NCBI GenBank assembly: GCA_028864975.1
Contig: JAGWLG010000001.1
Span: 62,001-126,000, forward strand
Direction: 5' to 3'
Source of the DNA: Thermoplasmata archaeon
Lineage (GTDB): Archaea > Thermoplasmatota > Thermoplasmata > Lutacidiplasmatales > UBA184
Length of the DNA: 64,000 nucleotides
Shown one piece after another: positions 7,374 through 15,361 of the stretch; position 1 is the stretch's first letter, and every line of letters starts with the position of its first letter. The translations under genes and the position numbers were made by a program. The notes under the pieces are model-generated. The model was not told the origin of the DNA, ran no database searches, and was given only the letters and a program-made list of their open reading frames with translations.

Positions 7374-8489
7374 ATGGTCCGAGGGGCCATGGTCACTCCC
7401 GAAGCTTTCCACGGCCGAGCCCGTGTCGGGGCTGACGGGGGAGCGCGGACCGTGCGTACCAGCAATGTGGTCATCGCCACGCTGCTGCTGGACGGCCTCT
7501 TCTTTGGCGTGAACTTCGTGGTCTTCGCCCTCGGGGGGAGTCGGGCGGTGCTCTCCCAGGCCGTCGCGACGGTCACCGACCTGATCGGGAGCGTCATGAT
7601 CCTGTGGGGGCAGTGGGCGGGGGAGCTCCCCTCCAGCCCCAAACACCCGTTCGGTCGGGGAAAGGAGGCGTTCTTCTGGGCGTACAGCGCGGGGCTCATC
7701 ACGTTCTCCCTGGCCGGGGGTCTGGTCCTGTTCGAAGGTCTGGACCAGGCCTTGCACCCCCGTGCCGTGACCAACCTCAAGCTCGGTCTGTGGACCGTCG
7801 GGGGGACCTTGCTCTCAAGCCTGGGGAGCATGGTCGTTGTGCTCGCGGAGCTTCGCCGGGACCGGCGCAGCATCTCGGAGCTCCTCGCCTCGAGCCACCA
7901 GGGGGTCAAGACCATCTTCCTCCAGGATGTGGTGAGCGTCGTGGGGGCCTTGGTGGCCCTCGTGGGGATCAGCGTCGTCGAGCTCTCGCACCTGGCCTTC
8001 GTCGACGGGGTCTCGGCGTCCATCGTGGGTACGCTCCTGCTCGGGACGGGATTCGCGTTGGCGGCAGAAGGGCGCGAGTTCCTGGTCGGCCGAGCGCTCG
8101 AACCGGAGGAGGGTCACGCGGTCCTCGCCCTCGTGGAGCGCTACCCCTTCGTGCGCCAGGTCCTGGGGATGCAGAGCATGCTCGTAGGGCCTGAGGACAG
8201 CCTGGTGGTGCTCCGGGTCAACTTCATGGACGAGATGGACACCGACGACGTGGAGATGCACATCGACCAGCTCCGGCGTTTCGTCACGGGGGAGTTCCCC
8301 AGGGTGCGCCATCTCATCATCGAGCCGGTACGGGCGGCGGGCGAAGAGCTGGTCATGGACGACCGGCAGGGGATCTCCTCGGCACCGGGGGCTGTCGCGC
8401 CCTCCGTGCCGGTCACTCCGTCGCCGCCACGGCCTTCGGACCCGCGCGGGAGCGATGCTCGCGCGCGAGGCGGAGCACGGTCAGAGTGA
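7374..8489 (+). CDS. Cation diffusion facilitator (CDF) family transporter
   Basis: The protein is a CDF-type proton-coupled divalent-cation exporter. It shows the family block KHPFGRGKEAFFWAY after TM2, a DVVSVVGALVALVGI segment typical of TM5, and a cytoplasmic C-terminal domain (about 250-325) ending HLIIEPV. About six TM segments can be drawn. The N-terminal start is uncertain: ATG 7374, ATG 7389 and GTG 7452 are in frame, and a TATA-like GTTACATA immediately before 7374 favours one of the later two. The last 45 residues are Pro/Ser/Arg-rich and overlap the 3' end of the convergent MFS gene, so this tail may be an accidental extension. The metal cannot be assigned. Confidence 0.9.
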   Translation: MVRGAMVTPEAFHGRARVGADGGARTVRTSNVVIATLLLDGLFFGVNFVVFALGGSRAVLSQAVATVTDLIGSVMILWGQWAGELPSSPKHPFGRGKEAFFWAYSAGLITFSLAGGLVLFEGLDQALHPRAVTNLKLGLWTVGGTLLSSLGSMVVVLAELRRDRRSISELLASSHQGVKTIFLQDVVSVVGALVALVGISVVELSHLAFVDGVSASIVGTLLLGTGFALAAEGREFLVGRALEPEEGHAVLALVERYPFVRQVLGMQSMLVGPEDSLVVLRVNFMDEMDTDDVEMHIDQLRRFVTGEFPRVRHLIIEPVRAAGEELVMDDRQGISSAPGAVAPSVPVTPSPPRPSDPRGSDARARGGARSE

Positions 8490-9717
8490 TGAGGAAGGCC
8501 GCGACGATCCCGAAGAACACCGCGACCCCCCGGTTCCCCAAGAGGACGTAGAGCCCGCTCGACAGGAGCAGTCCCAGCGCCATCCCGATGGCGATCATCA
8601 TACTGTAGAGCGCCATCGTGGTCCCTCGCGTGATCCGCCGTGAGAGGTCGGTCAGCGCCGCCAGTGAGGACGGTCCGAAGGCGAGCGCGGCGACCGCCGA
8701 GACCACGATCCCGCCCAGCGCCACGAGGTCGAACCCCCGCACCGCGATCCATCCGCCGGCCGCCAGGACCCCGAGGAAGCCCAAGACGCCGATAGCCATG
8801 ACTGGGGTGCGGCCCCATCGGTCCGCGAGCTTCCCGTAGAAGGGCTGGGTCAGGAGGAGGATCGAGCCTCCGACGGCGATCACCCCCCCCAGCTCCCACA
8901 GGGGGACCTTGAGCGAGTCGGCGGCCGAGCCCAGGAAGGTGAAGAGGGCCCCCAGGAGCATGTAGATCGTGGCCCACGGGAGCACCACCAGGAGGATGTC
9001 CGGGTCGAGGATCGCCTCGCGCAGCCGCTCGCGGGAGAAGACCTCCGGGCGCCCGACCTCCCAAAGGCCCCGCGTCTCGTAGAAGACCAGGGCCAGGGCC
9101 ACCATGACCATGACCGCTCCTACGAGGAACGCGACGCGTAGGTGGTCCGGGAACTTCTGTCCCTGGACGGCGCTCACCGTGATGTAGCCGAAGGCGAAAC
9201 CGGCGATCCATCCGAAGAGGTTCGCGGCATCGAAGCGCCCCATCTCGAGCCCTCGCTCCCCCCGGCCGCTGGTGTCGCCGATGATGGCGAGCGAGGCCGC
9301 GAGGATCGCGCCGCTCGAGAGCCCGAAAAAGCCGTTCATCAGGGTCTGGAAGAGCGCCTCGCGGGTCATCGACATGAGTACCAGGAGACCGGCTCCCAGC
9401 AGCAACCCGCCCTGGAGCACGACGAACCGGCCGTAGCGGTCGCTGGCCATTCCCGAGAGGAGGACCGTCGAGAACTCGATCGCAGGGGCGGCCGCGGCGG
9501 CAAGCCCTACGGTCTCGACGTTCGACCCGAGGTAGAAGAAGAAGACACTGGTGGTGATCCCGAAACCGAAGCGGATGAAGAAGGTGGCCAGGAAGACCGT
9601 GGGGAGGAGACGGCGATGCCCGGGCATCGGGGCAAGACCGTCCCCTCCGACCGGAGGGACCTCGGTCCGCATCGGCCCCGCGGGGGCCGACCCCGCGTCG
9701 CCCGTCCTCGCCGTCAC
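8413..9717 (-). CDS. Major facilitator superfamily transporter
   Basis: The 434-residue protein has about 12 TM segments in two halves, with the MFS loop motif between TM2 and TM3 (GMASDRYGRFVV) repeated in the second half (GKLADRWGRTPVM). The first 35 residues are hydrophilic and probably cytoplasmic; ATG codon 16 is another possible start. The GTG at 9717 overlaps the TGA of the upstream VOC gene (GTGA), so the two are translationally coupled. The last 77 bp are antiparallel to the 3' end of the CDF gene. Sugar, drug or metabolite efflux are all possible. The adjacent glyoxalase-type gene hints at export or handling of a small toxic metabolite, which is inference. Confidence 0.9.
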   Translation of the reverse strand: MTARTGDAGSAPAGPMRTEVPPVGGDGLAPMPGHRRLLPTVFLATFFIRFGFGITTSVFFFYLGSNVETVGLAAAAAPAIEFSTVLLSGMASDRYGRFVVLQGGLLLGAGLLVLMSMTREALFQTLMNGFFGLSSGAILAASLAIIGDTSGRGERGLEMGRFDAANLFGWIAGFAFGYITVSAVQGQKFPDHLRVAFLVGAVMVMVALALVFYETRGLWEVGRPEVFSRERLREAILDPDILLVVLPWATIYMLLGALFTFLGSAADSLKVPLWELGGVIAVGGSILLLTQPFYGKLADRWGRTPVMAIGVLGFLGVLAAGGWIAVRGFDLVALGGIVVSAVAALAFGPSSLAALTDLSRRITRGTTMALYSMMIAIGMALGLLLSSGLYVLLGNRGVAVFFGIVAAFLITLTVLRLAREHRSRAGPKAVAATE

Positions 9718-10112
9718 CGCTCCTTTTCGCCGGTCCCCCGCCGCTCCAGAAGCTCGATCCAGATCCCGTTCGGGTCGTGGACGAACGCGATGCGACCCGA
9801 ACCGCCCTGGAGCTGGTAGGGGGCTTTCGCGAGCTTCGCGCCGTGCAGCTCGAGGGCGCGGATCGCTTCCTCGAGGTCCGGGACCTCAAAGGCGAGATGG
9901 TCCAGCTGGTCACCCTCGGTGAGCTCCTTCTTGTCCTTCCACCAGGTGAGCTCGATCCTCATTCCCGAAGCGGGCTCCCGGACGAACGCGATCTCCGCGT
10001 GGTTCTCGGGGATCTCCCGTCGGCGTTCCATATCGAGCCCCAGGCCTTTCGTGTAGAACTTGAGGCTCTCGTCCATGTTCCGGACCGTGATCGAGGTGTG
10101 GGAGAACTTCAT
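9714..10112 (-). CDS. VOC-superfamily protein, glyoxalase I-like
   Basis: At 132 residues this is a single-chain VOC protein with two beta-alpha-beta-beta-beta modules. Candidate metal ligands are His5 (KFSHTSITV), Glu in MRIELTW, His in LDHLAFEV and Glu in IWIELLE, the usual H/E...H/E pattern of lactoylglutathione lyase-like enzymes. The sequence YTKGLGLDMERRREIPE and FVHDPNGIWIEL are typical of the GloA branch. Archaea generally lack glutathione, so the physiological thiol or substrate is uncertain. The gene overlaps the MFS gene downstream by GTGA. Confidence 0.88.
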   Translation of the reverse strand: MKFSHTSITVRNMDESLKFYTKGLGLDMERRREIPENHAEIAFVREPASGMRIELTWWKDKKELTEGDQLDHLAFEVPDLEEAIRALELHGAKLAKAPYQLQGGSGRIAFVHDPNGIWIELLERRGTGEKER

Positions 10113-10175
10113 GGCGCCACGACGCCTCCGTGTCCTAAAGTCTTCCCTCGCTGGCCTTGCGGGCGCGCAAGCCCC

Positions 10176-11951
10176 TCACGGGTGAGCGAAGATGAAACGA
10201 CGTGGTTGCTCGGGGTCCTCCGGTTGGGGGTCTGCACGGACGAACCCGAAGCGCTCGAACTGGAAGAGCTGCCCCTCACGGCTGGAGGAGAGCGAGGCCT
10301 CCCCCATCCCCAGGAGATGGGGGTCCTCCAAGGTGAAGACATCGATGTGGGTCGCGCCCTTGGCCGCGACCCACTGGATCCGCGGGAGGGGCTTGTTGGG
10401 ACGCGTGGTGAACGTCGCGATGACCTCCGCCCCCGCCTCCCCGTCCGCCTCGACCCCTTCGGAGGGAGGGACCTGCGGAGGGAGCTGGACGTTCAAGAGG
10501 TCCTTGAGCCGGATCTCCTTCCCGGCGTTCTTGAGGAGGTCCGCCTCGGGGAGGAAGAACGCGTCGGAGATCTCGACCTCCCGCTCGCCCATCTCGGGGC
10601 GCTCCGGATGGTTCGCGAGCCGGGCGACCCTGAGGTCCCCGGGCATGCCTTCGACACGTAGGCGTCGTGGACGAGGTACGAAGGCACGGCGGGGGGTGGT
10701 CGGGTCGAGCAGTCTTCGGTTCTCGGCGTACAGGGTCTCCGCGGGGACCTCGATGTCCGACTGGGAGAGCCCGAACGACAGGACAAAGTCGCGGATCGCC
10801 TGAGGCCGGATCCCTCTTCGGGACAAGGAGGAGAGGCTCCAGGTGCGGGGGTCGGCCCAGCCATCGTACGCCCCGCTCTTGACGTCCTGGTAGGACTTGC
10901 TCTTCGAGATCTTCGTCTCCCGGATCCGGAGCAGCCCCCAATGGAGGAAGGCGGGGCCACGCAGCCCGAGCGCGCGCCAGAGCGCCTCCTCCATCATGTC
11001 CTCGATGATGAGCTCCTTCCCACGGATCACGTGGGTGATGCCCAGCTCCACATCGTCGATGGCGAACGCGTACTCCAGCATCGGCCAGACCCGGTACCTC
11101 GTCCCCACCCGGGGGTGATGGAAGTCGCTGATCCGGAACAGGACCCGGTCGCGGAAGGCCGGGTTCGGGTGCCCCATGTCCGTCTTGATCCGGACGACGG
11201 CCTCGCCGGGGGCATACCGGCCTCCCAGCATCCCCGCCCACTGGTCCCTCTGCCATGGGGTCTCGCGGCTCCGCTCGGGACACGCGACCCCGGCCTCGCG
11301 GTTCTTGCGTAACAGCTCGGCCGGGCAGGTACAGACGTAGGCCGCCCCGAGGTCGAGGAGCCGAGGGAGGTCGCGGTAGTAGAGCTCGAGCCGGTCCGAC
11401 TTGTAGTAGATCGCGTCGGGCTGGATCCCCGCCGCGGCCATGTCCTGGAGGATCAGGTCGTAGCTCTCCGGGACCGGGCGTTTCTCCTCCGATCCCACGG
11501 TGTCGTCGAAGACGAGGAAGAACTTCCCGCGGTACCGCTGACGGTACTCCTGATTGACGAAGAGCCCCCGGGCGTTGCCGATGTGGAGCGACCCCGAAGG
11601 GAACGGGGCAAGCCGAAGCACGACCTTCCCCATCTCCGCTCCAGGGAGCGGTGGCAGCCCGTGCTCCTGCTCGTGCTTGGCCTCGGCCTCCTTCCGAGCC
11701 GAGGTGGTCGTGAGCGGACCTCCGAGCTCGGCGAGGCGGCTCTTGCGGTGCTCCGCGTCCAGGAGCGAGACCTCCGCGATGACGCTCTCCACCGTCCCTG
11801 AGAGCTCGCCGCGGTGCGGGCGCAACGCGGCATCGGAACCCAGGAGGGCTCCGAGCACGCTCTCGGGTCGCGGTGGCGCTCCGTGGCGCAACGCGTTCTC
11901 CAGCGCGAGCCGGAGCGCACGCTCCCGTACGGCTCCGGGTTCGAAGGTCAT
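10176..11951 (-). CDS. gltX: Glutamyl-tRNA synthetase, archaeal type
   Basis: The enzyme charges tRNA with glutamate. The class I signature HIGN lies at 123-126 within APFPSGSLHIGNARG and the KMSKS-type loop is KISKS at 347-351. The roughly 100-residue N-terminal extension before the Rossmann domain and the beta-barrel C-terminal anticodon domain are those of the archaeal/eukaryotic GlxRS branch, and 591 residues is normal for it. The ATG at 11951 opens a helical segment typical of the family start. In archaea this enzyme usually also serves tRNA-Gln with GatDE amidation; no gatDE or glnS is in the window to test this. Residues 200-230 contain CTCP and a nearby cysteine that may bind zinc. 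Confidence 0.96.
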   Translation of the reverse strand: MTFEPGAVRERALRLALENALRHGAPPRPESVLGALLGSDAALRPHRGELSGTVESVIAEVSLLDAEHRKSRLAELGGPLTTTSARKEAEAKHEQEHGLPPLPGAEMGKVVLRLAPFPSGSLHIGNARGLFVNQEYRQRYRGKFFLVFDDTVGSEEKRPVPESYDLILQDMAAAGIQPDAIYYKSDRLELYYRDLPRLLDLGAAYVCTCPAELLRKNREAGVACPERSRETPWQRDQWAGMLGGRYAPGEAVVRIKTDMGHPNPAFRDRVLFRISDFHHPRVGTRYRVWPMLEYAFAIDDVELGITHVIRGKELIIEDMMEEALWRALGLRGPAFLHWGLLRIRETKISKSKSYQDVKSGAYDGWADPRTWSLSSLSRRGIRPQAIRDFVLSFGLSQSDIEVPAETLYAENRRLLDPTTPRRAFVPRPRRLRVEGMPGDLRVARLANHPERPEMGEREVEISDAFFLPEADLLKNAGKEIRLKDLLNVQLPPQVPPSEGVEADGEAGAEVIATFTTRPNKPLPRIQWVAAKGATHIDVFTLEDPHLLGMGEASLSSSREGQLFQFERFGFVRADPQPEDPEQPRRFIFAHP

Positions 11952-12002
11952 CGCGTGGCCGATACGTCCCCGCGCAAAAGGATGTGCGCGGAGCGGAGGT
12001 CC

Positions 12003-12920
12003 CTACGCGCTGGGGGAACCCTCTCCCGGCCGGCGGCCCCTCCGCTTCCCGTGCGCGCCCGGCAGCTGCACCCCCAGGCGCAGTGCGGTCGACTTGAGCG
12101 CGTCGGACATCGAGAGCGTTCCCTCGAGCACGGCGGTCGCCTTCTCGCGGGGGATGGTGAAGAGCCCGCCGCTCATCTCTCGGCTGATCCGCTGGACATT
12201 GGCGATCTCCCCGGGGGTGATCTTGAGGTCCTCTTCCTCACGGACGGGCGACCCTGGTGTGGCGGCGATCGCCTTCGCGGCCAGGATGTCGTTCTGACGT
12301 CTTCCGGGGAGCGTGGTCCGCTCCTCGTTCGCGAGCTCGACCGGGGCCCCCAAAGGGAGCAGGGCGTTCACGATGCGCGAGCGACGGAGCTGGTCCCCGC
12401 TGCCGACGCGGAAGATCAGCTGCGACCGCGGGAAGCCGCGGGAGAGCTTTCGCCCGAGCGCGGCCACGGCCTCCGGGCTCTCGACGACCCCTTCGGCGAG
12501 GCAGGTCCCGCTCGGGCCCAGGACCGCGTACCCCGGACGCGGGCCAGGGTCAATCCCGACGACGAGGTCGCGGGGCGTCATCTCAAGGTCCATCGCCTCA
12601 CGCAGCGCGACGCCGAGCGCGCTCAGGTCTCCGGCCTGAGCGACGATCACGCGGGGAAAGTTCACCTTCTCCGCCTCTTCGCTCGAGGTCACGACGACCG
12701 AGACCCGGGCCGGGATCCTCTGTCCAGGGAGGAGGCTCACCGTGGGGATCTTCCTTTCACGAAGGTAGGACGCGACCTCTCCATAGAGGACGGGGTCGCG
12801 GGTGACCAACCCCACCCATCGCTCGCGCAACAGGGGCAAGAGGGGAGGGGAGAATTTGGGGCTTCCGTTCACCTGGCACCGGTTCCCGGCCGGGCCGCGG
12901 GGAGCTCTTGGAAGCGTCAT
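12003..12920 (-). CDS. RuvC-like RNase H-fold protein of unknown role
   Basis: The 305-residue protein carries VVGIDPGPRPGYAVLG near its centre, the first-strand DxG motif of RuvC/YqgF-type RNase H folds. It also has FRVGSGDQLRRSRIVN, the second-strand-like ELANEERTTLP, and RQNDILAAKAIAATPG, whose Asp could complete an acidic active site. The first 110 residues form a separate alpha/beta part with a possible nucleotide- or receiver-like look (VGLVTRDPVLYGEVASYLRERKIPTVSLL). The ATG at 12920 was preferred because the frame further upstream is antisense to the 12945 gene. The gene lies 51 nt downstream of, and diverges from nothing but, the zinc-ribbon gene on the other strand. A nuclease or Holliday-junction role is inference. 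Confidence 0.75.
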   Translation of the reverse strand: MTLPRAPRGPAGNRCQVNGSPKFSPPLLPLLRERWVGLVTRDPVLYGEVASYLRERKIPTVSLLPGQRIPARVSVVVTSSEEAEKVNFPRVIVAQAGDLSALGVALREAMDLEMTPRDLVVGIDPGPRPGYAVLGPSGTCLAEGVVESPEAVAALGRKLSRGFPRSQLIFRVGSGDQLRRSRIVNALLPLGAPVELANEERTTLPGRRQNDILAAKAIAATPGSPVREEEDLKITPGEIANVQRISREMSGGLFTIPREKATAVLEGTLSMSDALKSTALRLGVQLPGAHGKRRGRRPGEGSPSA

Positions 12921-12944
12921 GTGGGCGTCCCCCCTCCAGGGGCG

Positions 12945-13448
12945 ATGCCTCCGGTCTGCATCCACTGCGGGACGCCTCTGGAGGAGGGGGCGTTCTTCTG
13001 CCCGAAGTGCCTCCGCACCCAGGTCGCGATCCCGACGAACCCCGGCCTCCCTTTGGCCCCTGCCCCCTACGGGGGGACCCCCTCGGCCGCTCTCCCCCCG
13101 CCCACCTCGCCTCCGCCACCCATCCGGTACCTGACGGCACCGCCGCCTCCTCCCGGCACACCTCTTCCATCCGCCGCGGCGTGGGTCGCCGCGCCCTTTC
13201 CCCCGCATCCGCCCCCCCCTCCCGCACCGACACCCCCTGCCGAGGGTCTACCGGTGCCCCCCGGGACCGTGGGCCCCGCGCGAAGGTGCCCCACGTGCAA
13301 CAGTGTTATCTCGGCGGTCTCGGTCGCATGCCCCGTATGCGCGACCACCCTCCCGCCCGAGGGTCCGGCCGCCCCCCTCCCCTCGGCGCCTCCGCCCCCT
13401 CGCGCGACCGGCGACGCAGCGGCCGCCGGGGGCTCCGCACCTCGGTGA
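12945..13448 (+). CDS. Double zinc-ribbon, proline-rich protein
   Basis: The 167-residue product begins with a zinc ribbon (CIHCGTP ... CPKCLRT), passes through a very proline-rich linker of about 80 residues, and has a second ribbon (CPTCNSV ... CPVCATT) before a Pro/Ala tail. It has no TM segment, unlike the other zinc-ribbon proteins here. The stop codon overlaps the ATG of the RNase P subunit gene (TGATG), so the two are translationally coupled and the product may act in RNA metabolism; that link is inference from position only. The start follows CCAGGGGCG and is the first ATG in frame with the ribbon. Confidence 0.78.
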   Translation: MPPVCIHCGTPLEEGAFFCPKCLRTQVAIPTNPGLPLAPAPYGGTPSAALPPPTSPPPPIRYLTAPPPPPGTPLPSAAAWVAAPFPPHPPPPPAPTPPAEGLPVPPGTVGPARRCPTCNSVISAVSVACPVCATTLPPEGPAAPLPSAPPPPRATGDAAAAGGSAPR

Positions 13449-13852
13449 TGGTCGCGGTCGCTCGAGAGCGTATCGAGATCCTGTTCCGCCAGGCCGAGTC
13501 CGCGAGCCGGGAGGGTGCGCTCGAGATCGCCGACCGGGATGTCCGTCTCGCCCGTCGGATCGGCACGCGCTACAACCTGCGGCTCCCTTCGGAGCTGCGC
13601 GCGCGATTCTGTCGTCGTTGCTTCCACTATCTGCAGGAGGGGGTCACGTCGCGGACCCGTCTGCGTCAGGGTCGTCGGGTCGTGACCTGCCTGTCGTGCG
13701 GACGTTCGTACCAGCGGCCCTACCGCGCCAAGCGCTCGCGTGCCACCTCGAGCCCCCCTCTGCCAGGTCCCTTGACCGAGCCCATCGCGGTCCCCGTGGA
13801 CGAGCTCGGGGAGGGTGAAGGCGAAGAGGGGGAGGAGCTCGACGAGGCATGA
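13448..13852 (+). CDS. rnp4: Ribonuclease P protein component 4 (Rpp21/Rpr2 family)
   Basis: The 134-residue protein matches archaeal RNase P protein 4. An N-terminal helical part (RIEILFRQAESASREG, then ADRDVRLARRIGTRYNLRLP) is followed by a zinc site built from CRRC and CLSCGRSY with the linking basic segment. It binds RNase P RNA with Rpp29 and helps 5' tRNA maturation. The acidic C-terminal tail (DELGEGEGEEGEEL) is an extra. The gene is coupled to the preceding zinc-ribbon gene and lies 59 nt upstream of a tRNA-Leu gene. Confidence 0.92.
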   Translation: MVAVARERIEILFRQAESASREGALEIADRDVRLARRIGTRYNLRLPSELRARFCRRCFHYLQEGVTSRTRLRQGRRVVTCLSCGRSYQRPYRAKRSRATSSPPLPGPLTEPIAVPVDELGEGEGEEGEELDEA

Positions 13853-13911
13853 AGGGCGTCGGGCAACCCCGCGATGCCCAGAAATAGGACGGGTCGGTCC
13901 CGCCCGCTCGA

Positions 13912-13996
13912 GCTGGCGTAGCAAAGTTTGGCCAAATGCGACGGACTCAAGATCCGTTCTCGCAGGAGTTCCCAGGTTCAAATCCTGGCGCCAGCA
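13912..13996 (+). tRNA. tRNA-Leu (anticodon CAA)
   Basis: Acceptor GCTGGCG (13912-13918) pairs with CGCCAGC (13989-13995), with discriminator A at 13996 and CCA not encoded. The D-stem is GCA/TGC, the anticodon arm is ACGGA-CTCAAGA-TCCGT giving CAA, there is a long leucine-type variable arm, and the T-arm is CCAGG-TTCAAAT-CCTGG. It is 85 nt with no intron, which makes it a good comparison for the intron-bearing tRNA-Leu at 1730. Confidence 0.95.
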
Positions 13997-14157
13997 TCGT
14001 CTATCAGCTCCGATCCTATGCATCTGTCACCTCGAACAGGGGGAGAGGGGAGAGGCCCTCCGAAACCCCCCTCCAGCTCGTTCTTCGGGCCGGAGCGACG
14101 GAGGTCCCGCCCCCTCCTCCCTGGGCAGACGGTCCGAGGGCGAGTTCGATGGGTCCT

Positions 14158-14757
14158 TCACGGAGGCGCGGGCGCCTTGCGTTTGAGCTCGCGGAAGGCC
14201 ATGCGCATGTCCTCGAGACCTGGAGGTAGAGCTTGGTCGGCTCGAGTCGATGTGCCCTCTGGTTCGGAACGCGGCGCGGGGATCCCCGCCGACTCGAAGA
14301 TCTCCGCCATCTCTCCCACTTCGTCGGAGGACAAGTCGGCCCGTCGCAAGTGGTCCGGGACCTGCCCGGATCCCCCATCAAGGGTGAGCTGCCTAGGAGA
14401 CCGCCTGGAGCGTGAGAGCGGCAGGAGGGTGGAGGAGGGCTCCCGCATGCTCGATGCTGCGCTGGCCATGATCTCACTGCGTGGGTCGGGCCTGAGGCCC
14501 GGAGCCGGGCTCCTCGTGACGACCGCAGGGGTGGGGCCCAAGAGGTAGACGCGGACCAAGTTCCCCCGGCTCGGGTCGTACTGCTTGGTCGAAGGGACCT
14601 TGAGCGAGGCCAAGCCCCGTCCGAGTTTTCCCGAGGGCCTGCCGGCCGAGGTCTCGAACCCACTTCGACTCCCGGAGGGCATCGCGGCAAGGAGGTCCTC
14701 GCCGCCGACCTCCGTGCGACTTTCTCTCAACCGGGCGTCGATGGCGGCGCGAACCAC
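14158..14757 (-). CDS. Hypothetical protein
   Basis: A 199-residue frame from a GTG at 14757. The beginning (VRAAIDARLRESRTEVGGED) and the end (ADLSSDEVGEMAEIFESAGIP ... GLEDMRMAFRELKRKAPAPP) read like real protein with amphipathic helices, while the centre is serine/proline-rich. The frame stays open upstream for about 45 codons but offers no start codon. A competing frame on the plus strand is less protein-like. No family is recognised. The gene is head-to-head with the winged-helix gene at 14960. Confidence 0.45.
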   Translation of the reverse strand: MVRAAIDARLRESRTEVGGEDLLAAMPSGSRSGFETSAGRPSGKLGRGLASLKVPSTKQYDPSRGNLVRVYLLGPTPAVVTRSPAPGLRPDPRSEIMASAASSMREPSSTLLPLSRSRRSPRQLTLDGGSGQVPDHLRRADLSSDEVGEMAEIFESAGIPAPRSEPEGTSTRADQALPPGLEDMRMAFRELKRKAPAPP

Positions 14758-14959
14758 TTCTGACCCGCTGAGGCCGGTCGGCGCTGACGAAGCATGAACC
14801 CCGTCCCCGATGCGGGGCGAGGCTCCGCCATCGGCGGGCCTGGGGGGAGCTGCACGCGCATCCGCCTGGTTTGACGAACCCCCCTGCTGAGGTTCGTCCG
14901 ATCATGCTGGGGTCCCGAAGCCCGGGGGGGTTCACCCTTCATATACGCCCGAGGCATTC

Positions 14960-15361
14960 ATGACTATTGAAGCAAGGAATGGGACTATGGAGCTCGAGAA
15001 GGAACCCCTCGGATACCTCTTGAGGAGCGAGCCAGCCCTCGCCATTCTTGAAGCCATCCAGGACGGTCGCCCGCGCCCGCCCGTCGAGGTGCGCCGAGGC
15101 TTGGACTTGCATCCCCAGACCTTCAAGGAGGCCGTGGATCACCTGAACGACTTCGCGCTCCTCTCCCTCATGGTCCCGCCGGGGTCGAGGGCCCGGAGGA
15201 CGGCCCGGGGGATCGCCGTTCCGCTCGTAATCCGCATCACCGCGGAAGGGCAGGAGCTCCTGGAACTGGCCGAGGGGGTCCGGAAGTTCATCCGAGAGGA
15301 GGCCCACCGCAGAGAGCTGCACCTTCCGGCAGCCACGATCATTCGGTGGCTGCCGGCATGA
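14960..15361 (+). CDS. Winged-helix transcriptional regulator
   Basis: The product (133 residues from ATG 14960, 124 from ATG 14987) has a winged-helix layout: SEPALAILEAIQDG, PPVEVRRGLDLHPQTFKEAVDHLNDFALLSLM as helix-turn-helix, a basic wing (PPGSRARRTARGIA), then ITAEGQELLELAEGVRKFIREEA as C-terminal helix. It resembles archaeal ArsR/HxlR-like single-domain regulators. A CATATAC TATA element at 14940-14946 would place the start site near 14969, which favours ATG 14987 as the true start. The last codons overlap the next gene by ATGA, so it probably regulates or partners the 15358 product. Confidence 0.8.
   Translation: MTIEARNGTMELEKEPLGYLLRSEPALAILEAIQDGRPRPPVEVRRGLDLHPQTFKEAVDHLNDFALLSLMVPPGSRARRTARGIAVPLVIRITAEGQELLELAEGVRKFIREEAHRRELHLPAATIIRWLPA

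Noticed and set aside
11814..12944. Upstream part of the 544-codon plus-strand frame ending at 13448
   Set aside because: It is antisense to the GluRS 5' end and the RuvC-like gene; only the part from ATG 12945 is protein-like.
12921..13208. N-terminal extension of the RuvC-like minus-strand frame
   Set aside because: It is the antisense of the zinc-ribbon gene and has no protein character.
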